A DNA stretch of 64,000 bases, taken from NCBI GenBank assembly GCA_015060455.1, contig SUYM01000012.1, forward strand, positions 1 to 64,000, written 5' to 3'. Shown here one piece after another: positions 49,235 to 58,564 of the stretch (within the stretch, counting starts at the first letter, position 1; every line of letters begins with the position of its first letter). The notes beneath the pieces were generated by a model. That model did no database searches. It saw only the letters and a program-made list of their open reading frames with translations, and was not told the origin of the DNA. A program made the translations under genes and the position numbers. The stretch comes from Bacteroidales bacterium (GTDB lineage Bacteria; Bacteroidota; Bacteroidia; Bacteroidales; UBA932).

Positions 49235-50678
49235 AAGCACTTTCTGCCCATTTAAGTTTAACGTCTCTAAGGTCTCCGTCATAATTTTTTCCGAAGTATT
49301 TTTTGCATGCTTCTATATAGCAGTTTATTGGCCCGTTCTCAGGCTTTTTGTGCTCATCTTTCAGAGTGAGGGAAGATATGTAGGCGAACACTTCCTGTGG
49401 CTCGTAACTGATCTGGATCAGATCCAGGATATTGTTCTCGCGCGTGAAATTCCTCATAGCCACCTCCTTTAAGTAATAAGTGTTCAGACGGATTGTTCCG
49501 ATTATATAGTCAGTATATAATGCGAAGCGATAAAGTTCCCGACTGCCGAACTTATCGTAGTAAGCCATCACCATTATGATGAAAAAGTCGGTAATATATT
49601 TGCTGGACCGGGAATCAATATATAGTTTTTGGTAAAGTTCCCTGACTTTGCGCACGGTCCTGTCTGATGTTTCCTTCTCAAACAGGTTCTGTGCTATCGT
49701 GTGGTAAGTGTCAAAGAAAGCGAAGACACTAACTCCTTTATATAGGGGCTGTCTTATGCTGAACAGATGACTTTTATCCTCGCTGCTGTCGTCTTCCGGT
49801 ATCTCCTGCTTGTTTGAAAGGGAGTGCGAGTGTGTGAATTTTCTATGACTTCCAGCAGGATAGTAGCAGATGGTGTTGCCGTGATTCTTTAACGGATTGT
49901 CAGCAAATTCCTCCATGGCGGAATTATAGTCGGACCTGTTCTCAAAGTCCTTGCCTTTCCATCTGCGGATTCTCCATAATGCCATGTCAACAAGATTGTC
50001 CAGATAATCTTCCGGGGAATTACGGAAGAGATTACTCCTGTTCGTCTGAATGTCTTGCCACCTTCTCGCGCAGTCGATCCTGAGGGCATTGTCGTTCTGT
50101 ATTGCCCTCAGATGCACGGCCTTCATTACATCTACGGCAGCCGGCTGTATGCCCCGATTGTTTTGGGAATCAAAGAAGGTGAATGCGTCATCCTCGCTTT
50201 CTGTCATAATGACGCAAAATTTCAGATGGTTGAAAATGTCGGATATGTTGACAGACGAGGGTTTACCACCCAATTGAGACTTTGCGTATTCGAGGTTGCT
50301 GTGGATGTTTTGCCTGGACAAATGATGGCTGAATGAAAAGTTTAACTGCTGACTGTATTTTATCAAAGCAGAGTCGTCACCATTTAATATGTAGTCAATA
50401 AGCAGGATGGAGGTGAGACGCTGCTGACCGTCAACTATGTTCATGACTTTGTTTGACTCATTTTTATGTATAATGAGAGTGCCCATGTAGTACCAGCAAC
50501 CAGGGACGGAGCGGGATTCCAGAAATTCTCTCCAGTCATCCAGAAGTTGTCCGATTTTCTTGTTGCTCCAGACATATGGACGTTGGTATGGCGGAATCTG
50601 GATTGTATAACCCTTATCCTTGATTAGTTGGAAAAGTGTTTCGTAGGAAGGGTTTTCAACATGAATGTAATCGGTCAT
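49221..50678 (-). CDS. DUF262 domain protein
   Basis: YQRPYVWSNKKIGQLLDDW and MNIVDGQQRLTSILL; overlaps the start of the downstream DUF262 gene. Confidence 0.85.
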   Translation of the reverse strand: MTDYIHVENPSYETLFQLIKDKGYTIQIPPYQRPYVWSNKKIGQLLDDWREFLESRSVPGCWYYMGTLIIHKNESNKVMNIVDGQQRLTSILLIDYILNGDDSALIKYSQQLNFSFSHHLSRQNIHSNLEYAKSQLGGKPSSVNISDIFNHLKFCVIMTESEDDAFTFFDSQNNRGIQPAAVDVMKAVHLRAIQNDNALRIDCARRWQDIQTNRSNLFRNSPEDYLDNLVDMALWRIRRWKGKDFENRSDYNSAMEEFADNPLKNHGNTICYYPAGSHRKFTHSHSLSNKQEIPEDDSSEDKSHLFSIRQPLYKGVSVFAFFDTYHTIAQNLFEKETSDRTVRKVRELYQKLYIDSRSSKYITDFFIIMVMAYYDKFGSRELYRFALYTDYIIGTIRLNTYYLKEVAMRNFTRENNILDLIQISYEPQEVFAYISSLTLKDEHKKPENGPINCYIEACKKYFGKNYDGDLRDVKLKWAESAYEQF

Positions 50679-50704
50679 TGTAGCGGTTATTTTATGTCAG
50701 AGTG

Positions 50705-50712
50705 CAAAGATA
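50705..50712 (-). promoter_or_regulatory. -7 box (TATCTTTG) of the DUF262 pair
   Basis: On the minus strand TTG-N19-TATCTTTG, matching the Bacteroidetes consensus. Confidence 0.6.
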
Positions 50713-50753
50713 TACATTTTGTAAATGACCGCAACCTGTACCGTACAATGCTA

Positions 50754-50790
50754 ATATTGTCACCATCTCTTGGTATTTGACCGGAATTTG
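50754..50790. repeat. 37-bp direct repeat, copy 2 (upstream of the ridA-like gene)
   Basis: Identical to 47146-47182. Confidence 0.95.
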
Positions 50791-50791
50791 C

Positions 50792-50799
50792 TAAATTTG
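50792..50799 (+). promoter_or_regulatory. -7 box (TAAATTTG) of the ridA-like gene
   Basis: TAnnTTTG with TTG at 50769-50771, inside the direct repeat. Confidence 0.5.
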
Positions 50800-50828
50800 C
50801 ATGGTTTTGACCTTTAAATTTTGATAAT

Positions 50829-51203
50829 ATGAAACGAGTAATAGCAACCCCTGATGCACCCAAGGCGGTGGGCCCATATTCACAGGCCATTGAAGTGAAC
50901 GGAACACTTTATATTTCGGGTCAGATTCCGGTAAATCCGGCTGACGGAAAGGTCCAGGAGGATATTGTCGCTGCGGCTCACCAGTCGTTGAAGAACATCG
51001 GCGCCATTCTCAAAGAGGCGGGCATGACATACGACAATGTGGTGAAGACAACCGTCCTTCTTGCTGACATCGCTGATTTCAAGGCTGTCAATGAGGTTTA
51101 TGCTGAGTATTTTACAGGTGACAAGCCTGCACGTGCCTGCTATCAGGCAGCAGCCCTTCCTCTTGGAGTGAAGGTTGAGATTGAGGCGATCGCAGTGAAA
51201 TAA
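50829..51203 (+). CDS. RidA family (YjgF/YER057c/UK114) protein
   Basis: IATPDAPKAVGPYSQAIEVNGTLYISGQIP...ARACYQAAALPLGVKVEIEAIA. Confidence 0.95.
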   Translation: MKRVIATPDAPKAVGPYSQAIEVNGTLYISGQIPVNPADGKVQEDIVAAAHQSLKNIGAILKEAGMTYDNVVKTTVLLADIADFKAVNEVYAEYFTGDKPARACYQAAALPLGVKVEIEAIAVK

Positions 51204-53338
51204 TGAGCAGAAAGGCGCTCATAACCCTGATTGCAATCCTTGTGGCGGCCTTTGCTGCCATAGGGATTGCCATTTGTTTTCTATATGCCGGGACTGGTGA
51301 TGGTTCCGCCTCGGACCGTTCTGCCGGTCTGCCCTCTGTGCTGAAAGTGGTGCCGTCAGATGCTTCATTGGTCGCCTATGGCAAGGTAGGATGCATCTGT
51401 CCGTTTGACGACGATATCTTTGACGGGCTGAAACGTCATGACATGAGCATATCCATGCATCATTCCGGGAAACTCCAGACTCTGTATGCATTTGATGTGA
51501 GGAGGGCGGACAAGGAGCAGATTGACGCCATCACCGGATATCTTGTCTCGGAAGGCTATGTCTGTGAGGTTGAGGATGATATGCTGATTTCTTCCCGCTC
51601 GGCAAACCTGCTTAAGTCAGCCGTCCGTCATCTTCAAGAAGGGGTTTCCATAAAGGATGTAGCGTCCTTCATGCGCGCTTTTGAGTCTGCCGAAGGCAAA
51701 AACTCACTCTTTCTTTCGGCTGCACATGCCCGCAGACTGCTTTCTTCCGGCTTTACTTCCAAGGTGCTCTCCCGCTCTGCCTTCATTTCGAAGGTGGCCG
51801 ACTGGTGTGCCCTTGATATTGATGATTCAATGCCATTAGGCTTCGAAGGCTCTCTGATATATGATGGCGAACCGGACGAATTTGCAACCGCACTTCAAAC
51901 CTGTACCCCTGGTATTTGCTCTGTTGCCGACTATCTTCCGTCATATACTCTTTTTGCCCTCTCTCTTCCGATGTCCGACCATGCAGAATACCGGAAGGGA
52001 TACAGCACGTTCGCGGACTCTCGCGGAAAACTTGAATCGATGCGTCTCAAACAGACGAAACTCGAAGGCAGATACTCGCTTTCCCCTGAGGATTTCTTCC
52101 AGCAGTTGGGGCTGAAAGAACTTGCGGCAGCAGTCATGTATATAGGCGGAAAGAAGGAAAAGGTGATTCTGATGCACATAGACAGCCGCAAGCCTGAACT
52201 GATTTTCCGTGATGCTTCCATAAAGACATTGCGTGGGTATGTTCCTGTTGTCCATGAATGGAAATATTCCGGTTTCCTGGCCTCGGTCTATGGCGATTTC
52301 TTCGCTTTGGATGACGAATCATGCTTTACATATATGGATGGGTGGCTCATTGTCGGAAGCCGCCGGGCAATTGATGAATATGTAACCAAGGACGCCCTGC
52401 ATTACACTCTGGCGGAATATGCGTCACATGCAGGCAGAAAGGATATTCTTTCTGCCGGACCTGCCCTTGCCGTGGCATATTTCTCGTTCACTGCCGAAAA
52501 GGAACGCATCAATTACTATGTGAATCAGGGCTTTCTTGACGGCCTTCGTGACTATGTGGGTCAGGCCCAATATACTCCGGCCGTGCTTTATCTGTCAAGG
52601 ACCGATGACCGCATGGAGGTGTCCGCAGCAATCGAAGGCCTTGAACTCAGCCGTCTGAAGGCTCCTGTAAGTGACAGGGGAGACTCTCTGGTGAATGTGC
52701 CGAAGGGCCCTTTCAAGGTCATCAATTCCAGGACCGGAAAGGTCAATTCCTTCTATCAGAACAAGCATATGTCCCTTTGTCTTCGCGACGAGAACGGCAA
52801 GGACCTCTGGGGAGTGCCTTTTGACAAGCCGATATGTGGCACGGCGGGCAATGTCGATTGTTACAAGAACGGAAAACTCCAGATTCTCTTCGGCGCAGGC
52901 AGTCAGTTGTATATAATTGATGTGCTTGGCCGTTATGTCAATGGCTATCCGGTGGATCTCAGGAATGAAATCCTTATAGGTCCGCAGGTGTATGATTTCT
53001 CCTCGGACAGGAATTATTCCCTCATGGTGCTGCATAAGGACAATACGGTGCAGATGTACGACCTTCGTGGAAAGAAAATTGCCTCATGGAAGACGATTTC
53101 CGTCAAAGGTCAGACAATCAAGGCGATGCCGTCGCTTCTTGAAGTCGGGCAGGATAGATATTGGGTGGTGAGGACTTCGATTCAGACCCTCATATATCCT
53201 GCCAATGGCGGCAGACCGCTGACAGACTTCAAGGATGACATGATGATCATGCCGGACAGTGAAATAATAATAACAGAAGATATGAATGTTGAGGTGACCT
53301 GCTATGATGGAAAGACACGTCAGGTGACTCTTAAATAA
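51203..53338 (+). CDS. Uncharacterised 711-aa membrane-anchored protein
   Basis: N-terminal TM; C-terminal region with repetitive beta-propeller/PQQ-like strands (CLRDENGKDLWGVPFDKPI...YDLRGKKIASWKTI); start overlaps the ridA-like stop. Confidence 0.6.
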   Translation: MSRKALITLIAILVAAFAAIGIAICFLYAGTGDGSASDRSAGLPSVLKVVPSDASLVAYGKVGCICPFDDDIFDGLKRHDMSISMHHSGKLQTLYAFDVRRADKEQIDAITGYLVSEGYVCEVEDDMLISSRSANLLKSAVRHLQEGVSIKDVASFMRAFESAEGKNSLFLSAAHARRLLSSGFTSKVLSRSAFISKVADWCALDIDDSMPLGFEGSLIYDGEPDEFATALQTCTPGICSVADYLPSYTLFALSLPMSDHAEYRKGYSTFADSRGKLESMRLKQTKLEGRYSLSPEDFFQQLGLKELAAAVMYIGGKKEKVILMHIDSRKPELIFRDASIKTLRGYVPVVHEWKYSGFLASVYGDFFALDDESCFTYMDGWLIVGSRRAIDEYVTKDALHYTLAEYASHAGRKDILSAGPALAVAYFSFTAEKERINYYVNQGFLDGLRDYVGQAQYTPAVLYLSRTDDRMEVSAAIEGLELSRLKAPVSDRGDSLVNVPKGPFKVINSRTGKVNSFYQNKHMSLCLRDENGKDLWGVPFDKPICGTAGNVDCYKNGKLQILFGAGSQLYIIDVLGRYVNGYPVDLRNEILIGPQVYDFSSDRNYSLMVLHKDNTVQMYDLRGKKIASWKTISVKGQTIKAMPSLLEVGQDRYWVVRTSIQTLIYPANGGRPLTDFKDDMMIMPDSEIIITEDMNVEVTCYDGKTRQVTLK

Positions 53339-53362
53339 GTATAAAATCTTAACCGTTTAATA

Positions 53363-55018
53363 ATGGAATTTACATCAGTCAACAAAATTTTTGAAAACTC
53401 TTTCAAGAAGAATTGGGACCGCCCTGCAATATCCAATTATCAGGGTGTGACGTTGCATTATAGGGATGTTGCCCGCAGAATCGAAAAAATGCATATCATG
53501 TTCGAGGAATGTGGTCTGCAGAAGGGTGACAAGGTGGCGATATGTTCGAGGAACCAGGCGAACTGGGCTGTGGCCTTCCTCTCTGCAATGACTTACGGTG
53601 CGGTACCTGTTCCGCTCCTGCATGAGTTCAAGTCAAGTAACATCCATCACCTTGTGAACCATTCTGAGGCAAAGATACTTTTTGTGGATGATGTCATCTG
53701 GGAGGGTCTGACAGAGACTGAAATGCCGGATCTTCATGCAATCATCCAGGTCAACACCTTCAAACTTCTCTATGCCTCGGACGAAAGGATCACCTCTGCA
53801 CGCGAGCATCTCAATGAACTTTTCGGAAGAAAATATCCGAATGTGTTCACCAAGGATGACCTCAATTATTATGAGGACAGTGCTGATGAACTTGCCATAA
53901 TCAACTACACCTCAGGTACTTCCGGTTTTTCGAAGGGTGTGATGATACCATATCGCGCAGTACGCTCGAATATCGAGTTTGCCAAGGAGGTTCTTCCGGG
54001 TCTGGACAACACCAGGAGCGTCGTATCCATGTTGCCGTCAGCACATATGTACGGCCTGATGTTCGAACTCCTGTATGAACTCTGCGTAGGTGCTCATGTG
54101 CATTTCCTCTCACGAGTGCCGAGTCCTAAGATCATCATGCAGGCTCTTGCCGAGGTGAAGCCGTATGTGATCATCGCAGTTCCGCTGGTCATCGAGAAGA
54201 TATATAAGACCAAGGTGAAGCCTATCCTCGAAAAGGAAGGTATCAAGGTCCTCATGAAACTTCCTATCCTCAATCAGGTCCTGCTCAACAAGATAAGGAC
54301 AGAACTCATCAATGCCTTCGGAGGAGAGTTCTATGAGGTCATCATAGGTGGTGCGGCGTTCAACAAGGAGGTGGAGGCCTTCTTCAAGAAGATGAATTTC
54401 CCGTTCACGGTGGGTTATGGCATGACCGAGTGTGCGCCTATCATTGCATACGATGACTGGCAGGCGGAGAAACTAAATTCATGCGGAAAGGCGGTTGTGA
54501 ACATGCAGATAAGGATTGCTTCTGCAAACCCGCAGGAGATTCCGGGCGAGATCCAGATCAAGGGCGACAATGTGTTCTTGGGATATTACAAGAACGAGGA
54601 GGCTACTAATGCTGTCTTTACTGAGGACGGCTGGTTCTGCACCGGCGACATGGGTGTTCTCGATGCTGAGGGCAGCCTGTTCATCAAGGGACGTACGAAG
54701 TGCATGATTCTCGGACCGAGCGGCCAGAACATATATCCGGAAGAGGTGGAGACAGCCATCAACAGTCATCCGTATGTGGTTGATTCACTCGTGGTTGAGG
54801 ATAACGGAGGTCTGACAGCCCTTATATTCCCTGATTTCCCTTCCGGTGCCCGTGAAGGAATGGATCAGGAAGCATTTGTAAAGCACATCGAGGGACTTCT
54901 TCCTGAAATCAACAAGGACCTTCCGAACTATGCCAAACTCAAGAGGATCAAGGTCATGATGGAAGATTTCGAGCGCACACCAAAGAAGAGCATCAAACGC
55001 TATCTCTATCAAAGATAG
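53363..55018 (+). CDS. AMP-dependent synthetase / long-chain acyl-CoA ligase family
   Basis: INYTSGTSGFSKGVMIPYRAV, GYGMTECAPIIAYDDW, WFCTGDMGVLDAEGSLFIKGR. Confidence 0.92.
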   Translation: MEFTSVNKIFENSFKKNWDRPAISNYQGVTLHYRDVARRIEKMHIMFEECGLQKGDKVAICSRNQANWAVAFLSAMTYGAVPVPLLHEFKSSNIHHLVNHSEAKILFVDDVIWEGLTETEMPDLHAIIQVNTFKLLYASDERITSAREHLNELFGRKYPNVFTKDDLNYYEDSADELAIINYTSGTSGFSKGVMIPYRAVRSNIEFAKEVLPGLDNTRSVVSMLPSAHMYGLMFELLYELCVGAHVHFLSRVPSPKIIMQALAEVKPYVIIAVPLVIEKIYKTKVKPILEKEGIKVLMKLPILNQVLLNKIRTELINAFGGEFYEVIIGGAAFNKEVEAFFKKMNFPFTVGYGMTECAPIIAYDDWQAEKLNSCGKAVVNMQIRIASANPQEIPGEIQIKGDNVFLGYYKNEEATNAVFTEDGWFCTGDMGVLDAEGSLFIKGRTKCMILGPSGQNIYPEEVETAINSHPYVVDSLVVEDNGGLTALIFPDFPSGAREGMDQEAFVKHIEGLLPEINKDLPNYAKLKRIKVMMEDFERTPKKSIKRYLYQR

Positions 55019-55042
55019 CAAACTGTCATCCTGAACCCCGAC

Positions 55043-55073
55043 ATGTCATCCTGAACAAAGTGAAGGATCTGTA
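55043..55073. repeat. Dispersed palindromic element, CCT/AGG class
   Basis: tgtcATCCTgaacaaagtgaAGGATctg, preceded by a half copy. Confidence 0.75.
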
Positions 55074-55075
55074 AT

Positions 55076-55480
55076 ATGGAAAAATTCGACCAGAGTTATA
55101 TTGAAATGGCAGGCGTATGGGCCCGCAACTCCTACTGCAAACGCCGTCAGGTGGGTGCCCTCATCGTCAAGGACCGTATGATCATATCCGACGGCTACAA
55201 CGGCACCCCGTCCGGGTTTGAGAACATCTGCGAAGATGAGAACGGAGTGACCAAGCCGTATGTCCTCCATGCCGAGGCCAACGCCATCACCAAGGTGGCC
55301 AAGTCCGGCAACAGCAGCAATGATGCAACGCTTTATGTAACAGCCTCTCCGTGTGTGGAATGTGCTAAACTTATTATTCAGGCAGGTATAAAGAGGGTGG
55401 TCTATCGTGATGCCTACCGTATCACAGACGGCATAGACCTCCTGCTCCGTGCCGGCATCGAAGTTGAACAGGTGCAGTAG
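55076..55480 (+). CDS. dCMP deaminase / cytidine deaminase family
   Basis: HAEANAITKVAKSG...SPCVECAKLIIQAGIKRVVY zinc-binding motifs. Confidence 0.93.
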   Translation: MEKFDQSYIEMAGVWARNSYCKRRQVGALIVKDRMIISDGYNGTPSGFENICEDENGVTKPYVLHAEANAITKVAKSGNSSNDATLYVTASPCVECAKLIIQAGIKRVVYRDAYRITDGIDLLLRAGIEVEQVQ

Positions 55481-55522
55481 CGCCTGTCATATCAAGCAGT
55501 GTCGAGACATCTGTAAACAATT

Positions 55523-57091
55523 ATGAAGAATAATAAAAACATATTGACAGCGCTCCTGGGCATAGTCCTGGGAGTTGTTCTTACGCTCTCATTCTCCAGG
55601 ATATGGCAGACCCGCAAGTTTGACGGCGACTACAACCGCTGGCGCAAACTCAATCTCATCCTGCATGAGGTTCAGAAGAACTATGTCGATACCATAGATA
55701 TGGCCGGAATGACCGATGCAGCCGTTGTCGCGGCCTTGGAGAAACTTGACCCGCACTCTGTATATCTGCCACCAGTGGAACTCTCGGAGGCGGATACCGA
55801 ACTTTCGGGAAATTTCGAAGGCATAGGCATCACCTTCAATGTGCCGGAAGATACAGCCATCGTCCTCAACACCATTCCGGGCGGACCTTCCGAGAAGGCA
55901 GGTCTGATGCAGGGCGACAGAATCATCATGGTGGGTGAGAGGACAATAGCAGGCAACAAGACCCCTCAGGATACGATGATCCGTCTGATGAAGGGCCCGA
56001 AAGGCACAAAGGTCAAGATCACTGTAAGCCGTCAGGGCACCCGTATTCCGTTTGACATCACCCGCGACAAGATACCTGTTCACTGTGTCGATGCGGCATT
56101 CATGATAGACGACAGGACAGGATATATCAAACTCTCCAAGTTTACAAGGACCACATATCAGGAGTTCGCCCAGGCCACATCGAAACTCATGGAGCAGGGT
56201 ATGAAGGAACTGATATTTGACCTGCGCAGCAACACCGGGGGCTATCTGGACCAGGCCTATCTGCTGACCAATGAGTTCCTCAGAGATGGGGATCTGGTGG
56301 TCTATATGGAAGGTCTTCATCGCAACCGGGAAGACCTCTATGCCAATGGCAGGGGAAAGTTGAAGGATATCGGTCTGAATGTCCTTATCGATGAGGGTTC
56401 GGCCTCGTCAAGCGAGATATTTGCAGGAGCCATTCAGGACAATGACAGAGGACTTATCCTCGGACGCCGCTCCTTCGGAAAGGGACTGGTGCAGGAGCCT
56501 ATAAACTTTACGGACGGCTCAGGTATCAGACTTACGGTGGCACGCTTCTACACTCCGTCAGGCCGCTGCATCCAGAAGCCGTACGACAAGGACTATGCTT
56601 ATGATATATATGAAAGGTACAGTCATGGCGAAATGACCTCGGCTGACAGCATAAAGGTGGATACCTCTGCTGTATATTATACCATCAAGGGCCGCAAGGT
56701 CTATGGCGGAGGAGGAATCATTCCTGACGTATTCGTGCCGATGGACACCACTAAGGCAACCAAGTTCCATATAAACTGCACCAGAAAGGCCACAGCGATG
56801 CGCTTTGCATCTGCGATGTTCGATAAATATAAGGACTCTCTTGCACAGATTTCCGATTTTGAGACCCTCAGGACTTATCTTGACGGCCTCGGTCTCGAAA
56901 AGCAGTTCCTTGATTACGCTTCCCGTGTAGATGGTTTTGTCCCTAAGGCCGGGGAGTGGGAGCAGACCCGCGAATATTTCATGCCTAATGTCTATGGCCT
57001 CGTCGGACGCTACTCAAAGGTCGGCGAAGAGGCCTTCTACCGCTTCTACCTCCCGATCGACGACACCATTCAGGCTGCGCTGAAGCATTGA
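55523..57091 (+). CDS. S41 family C-terminal processing peptidase
   Basis: PDZ domain; LIDEGSASSSEIFAGAIQDNDRGLILGRRSFGKGLVQ catalytic motif. Confidence 0.95.
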   Translation: MKNNKNILTALLGIVLGVVLTLSFSRIWQTRKFDGDYNRWRKLNLILHEVQKNYVDTIDMAGMTDAAVVAALEKLDPHSVYLPPVELSEADTELSGNFEGIGITFNVPEDTAIVLNTIPGGPSEKAGLMQGDRIIMVGERTIAGNKTPQDTMIRLMKGPKGTKVKITVSRQGTRIPFDITRDKIPVHCVDAAFMIDDRTGYIKLSKFTRTTYQEFAQATSKLMEQGMKELIFDLRSNTGGYLDQAYLLTNEFLRDGDLVVYMEGLHRNREDLYANGRGKLKDIGLNVLIDEGSASSSEIFAGAIQDNDRGLILGRRSFGKGLVQEPINFTDGSGIRLTVARFYTPSGRCIQKPYDKDYAYDIYERYSHGEMTSADSIKVDTSAVYYTIKGRKVYGGGGIIPDVFVPMDTTKATKFHINCTRKATAMRFASAMFDKYKDSLAQISDFETLRTYLDGLGLEKQFLDYASRVDGFVPKAGEWEQTREYFMPNVYGLVGRYSKVGEEAFYRFYLPIDDTIQAALKH

Positions 57092-57094
57092 TGG

Positions 57095-57133
57095 AAAAGC
57101 GACTTGGAAGATAAAACCAAGTCGCTTTTTTAC
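57095..57133. terminator. Bidirectional intrinsic terminator
   Basis: AAAAGCGACTTGG/CCAAGTCGCTTTT between convergent genes. Confidence 0.85.
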
Positions 57134-57858
57134 TGTGCTATAAATCTGTAAAGAATCTCGCCGGTCTGGTTGTGGGGAGCGGTAGGGGATGCGGAGAAAC
57201 GTGAAAGACGGGCGGCGCGGATGGCAAACTCTCTCAGGCAGTTGTCGCTTGAAGAAACGGCGTCAAGAACTTTCGCTGCTGTAACCTGTCCTGAATTGTT
57301 CACAGTTATTATTACTGTGACATCACCGCTGCCGTAACACCTGTATGCAGGTATTTTCAGGTGGCTTGCCTTGCGGCCGTCAAGGGTATATGACACTACG
57401 GAAGGGCCGCTGTATTCCTTTTTCTTGTCATCCTCCTTCTTTTTCTTCTGCTCGGACGGCAGTTCCACAGTCTCCTCGCGTGCATCTTCCAACTCCTGAC
57501 CTGCCCTCAGTTCATTGGCAAGCCTTTCTGCGTCCTTGTACAACTGGTCTGCATCGGTGTTCCTGTCATCCTTGAGTTTCGCTCCGGCATCGACAGCAAT
57601 GTTTCGGATGGGCTCAGATGAATTGCGTGAGGCTGCGATGAGTTCGTCAAGACGTCGGCTGACCTCCTCTCTGAATGCCTCCTCTCTTGCGCGCTGCTCG
57701 ATTTCCTCCTGCTTCGAGAAGTCCAGCACGAAACTCTCCTCCCTGCGCAGGGTGGAGTCAATCTGGTATGCAAGCATGGCAATAATCACCACCAGATGGA
57801 ATATGATGGTGACATACAGGCCTGCACGGTCCTCCTTATTTTTGAAGAACTTTTTCAA
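57130..57858 (-). CDS. TonB-like energy transducer protein
   Basis: N-terminal TM, charged spacer, C-terminal GDVTVIITVNNSGQVTAAKVLDAVSSSDNCLREFAIRAARLSRF. Confidence 0.75.
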   Translation of the reverse strand: MKKFFKNKEDRAGLYVTIIFHLVVIIAMLAYQIDSTLRREESFVLDFSKQEEIEQRAREEAFREEVSRRLDELIAASRNSSEPIRNIAVDAGAKLKDDRNTDADQLYKDAERLANELRAGQELEDAREETVELPSEQKKKKEDDKKKEYSGPSVVSYTLDGRKASHLKIPAYRCYGSGDVTVIITVNNSGQVTAAKVLDAVSSSDNCLREFAIRAARLSRFSASPTAPHNQTGEILYRFIAQ

Positions 57859-58447
57859 TTGTTGCTGAAATCACGTCGATGGCTACCTTGTTGTGACCGC
57901 CCTGAGGAATGATTATGTCCGCATATCTCTTGCTCGGCTCGATGAACTGGAGGTACATCGGCTTGACCGTCTTGGTGTATCTTTCGATGACCCATTCTGC
58001 CGTCTTGCCTCTTTCTGCAATGTCTCTGGATATGACTCTCATCACCCTGTCGTCATCGTCCGCATCCACAAAGAGTTTGATGTCCATCTGCTCTCGCAAC
58101 TCCGGGCATGTGAACACAAGGATGCCTTCTACGATGATCACCTCTGCCGGTCTGACAGTCACTGTCTCGTCCTTTGAACGGGAACATGTAATATAGGAAT
58201 ATACCGGCTGCTCGACACTCCTTCCTTCTTTCAGTTCCTTGATATGCCGGCAGAGAAGTTCGAAATCGATGGAGTCGGGATGATCGAAATTATGATCCCT
58301 CTTTTCCTGGTCTGTGCAATGACTCAGGTCCTTGTAGTAGGCATCCTGAGGGATGACCACCACCTTGTCTTTCAGTTGCCCGGTGATGGCCTTCACAACT
58401 GTCGTCTTGCCCGAACCGGAACCCCCGGCTATTCCAATTATCATCAT
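57836..58447 (-). CDS. udk: Uridine kinase
   Basis: IGIAGGSGSGKTTVVKAI, FDHPDSIDFELL. Confidence 0.95.
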   Translation of the reverse strand: MMIIGIAGGSGSGKTTVVKAITGQLKDKVVVIPQDAYYKDLSHCTDQEKRDHNFDHPDSIDFELLCRHIKELKEGRSVEQPVYSYITCSRSKDETVTVRPAEVIIVEGILVFTCPELREQMDIKLFVDADDDDRVMRVISRDIAERGKTAEWVIERYTKTVKPMYLQFIEPSKRYADIIIPQGGHNKVAIDVISATIEKVLQK

Positions 58448-58476
58448 GATGTTGTAAATTTTAGCGTTCAGGGAGC

Positions 58477-58564
58477 ATTAGAATCGGGACCGGCCTTTAA
58501 GCGAGCATTTGCCCGGATAGGGTCGCGAAGCGATAGGGAGCGAAAGGCCGGTCCTGATTCTAAT
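58477..58564. repeat. Conserved-core hairpin element, copy B (udk-asnS gap)
   Basis: 21-bp arms ATTAGAATCGGGACCGGCCTT/AAGGCCGGTCCTGATTCTAAT (one G-T) around AAGCGAGCATTTGCCCGGATAGGGTCG. Confidence 0.8.
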
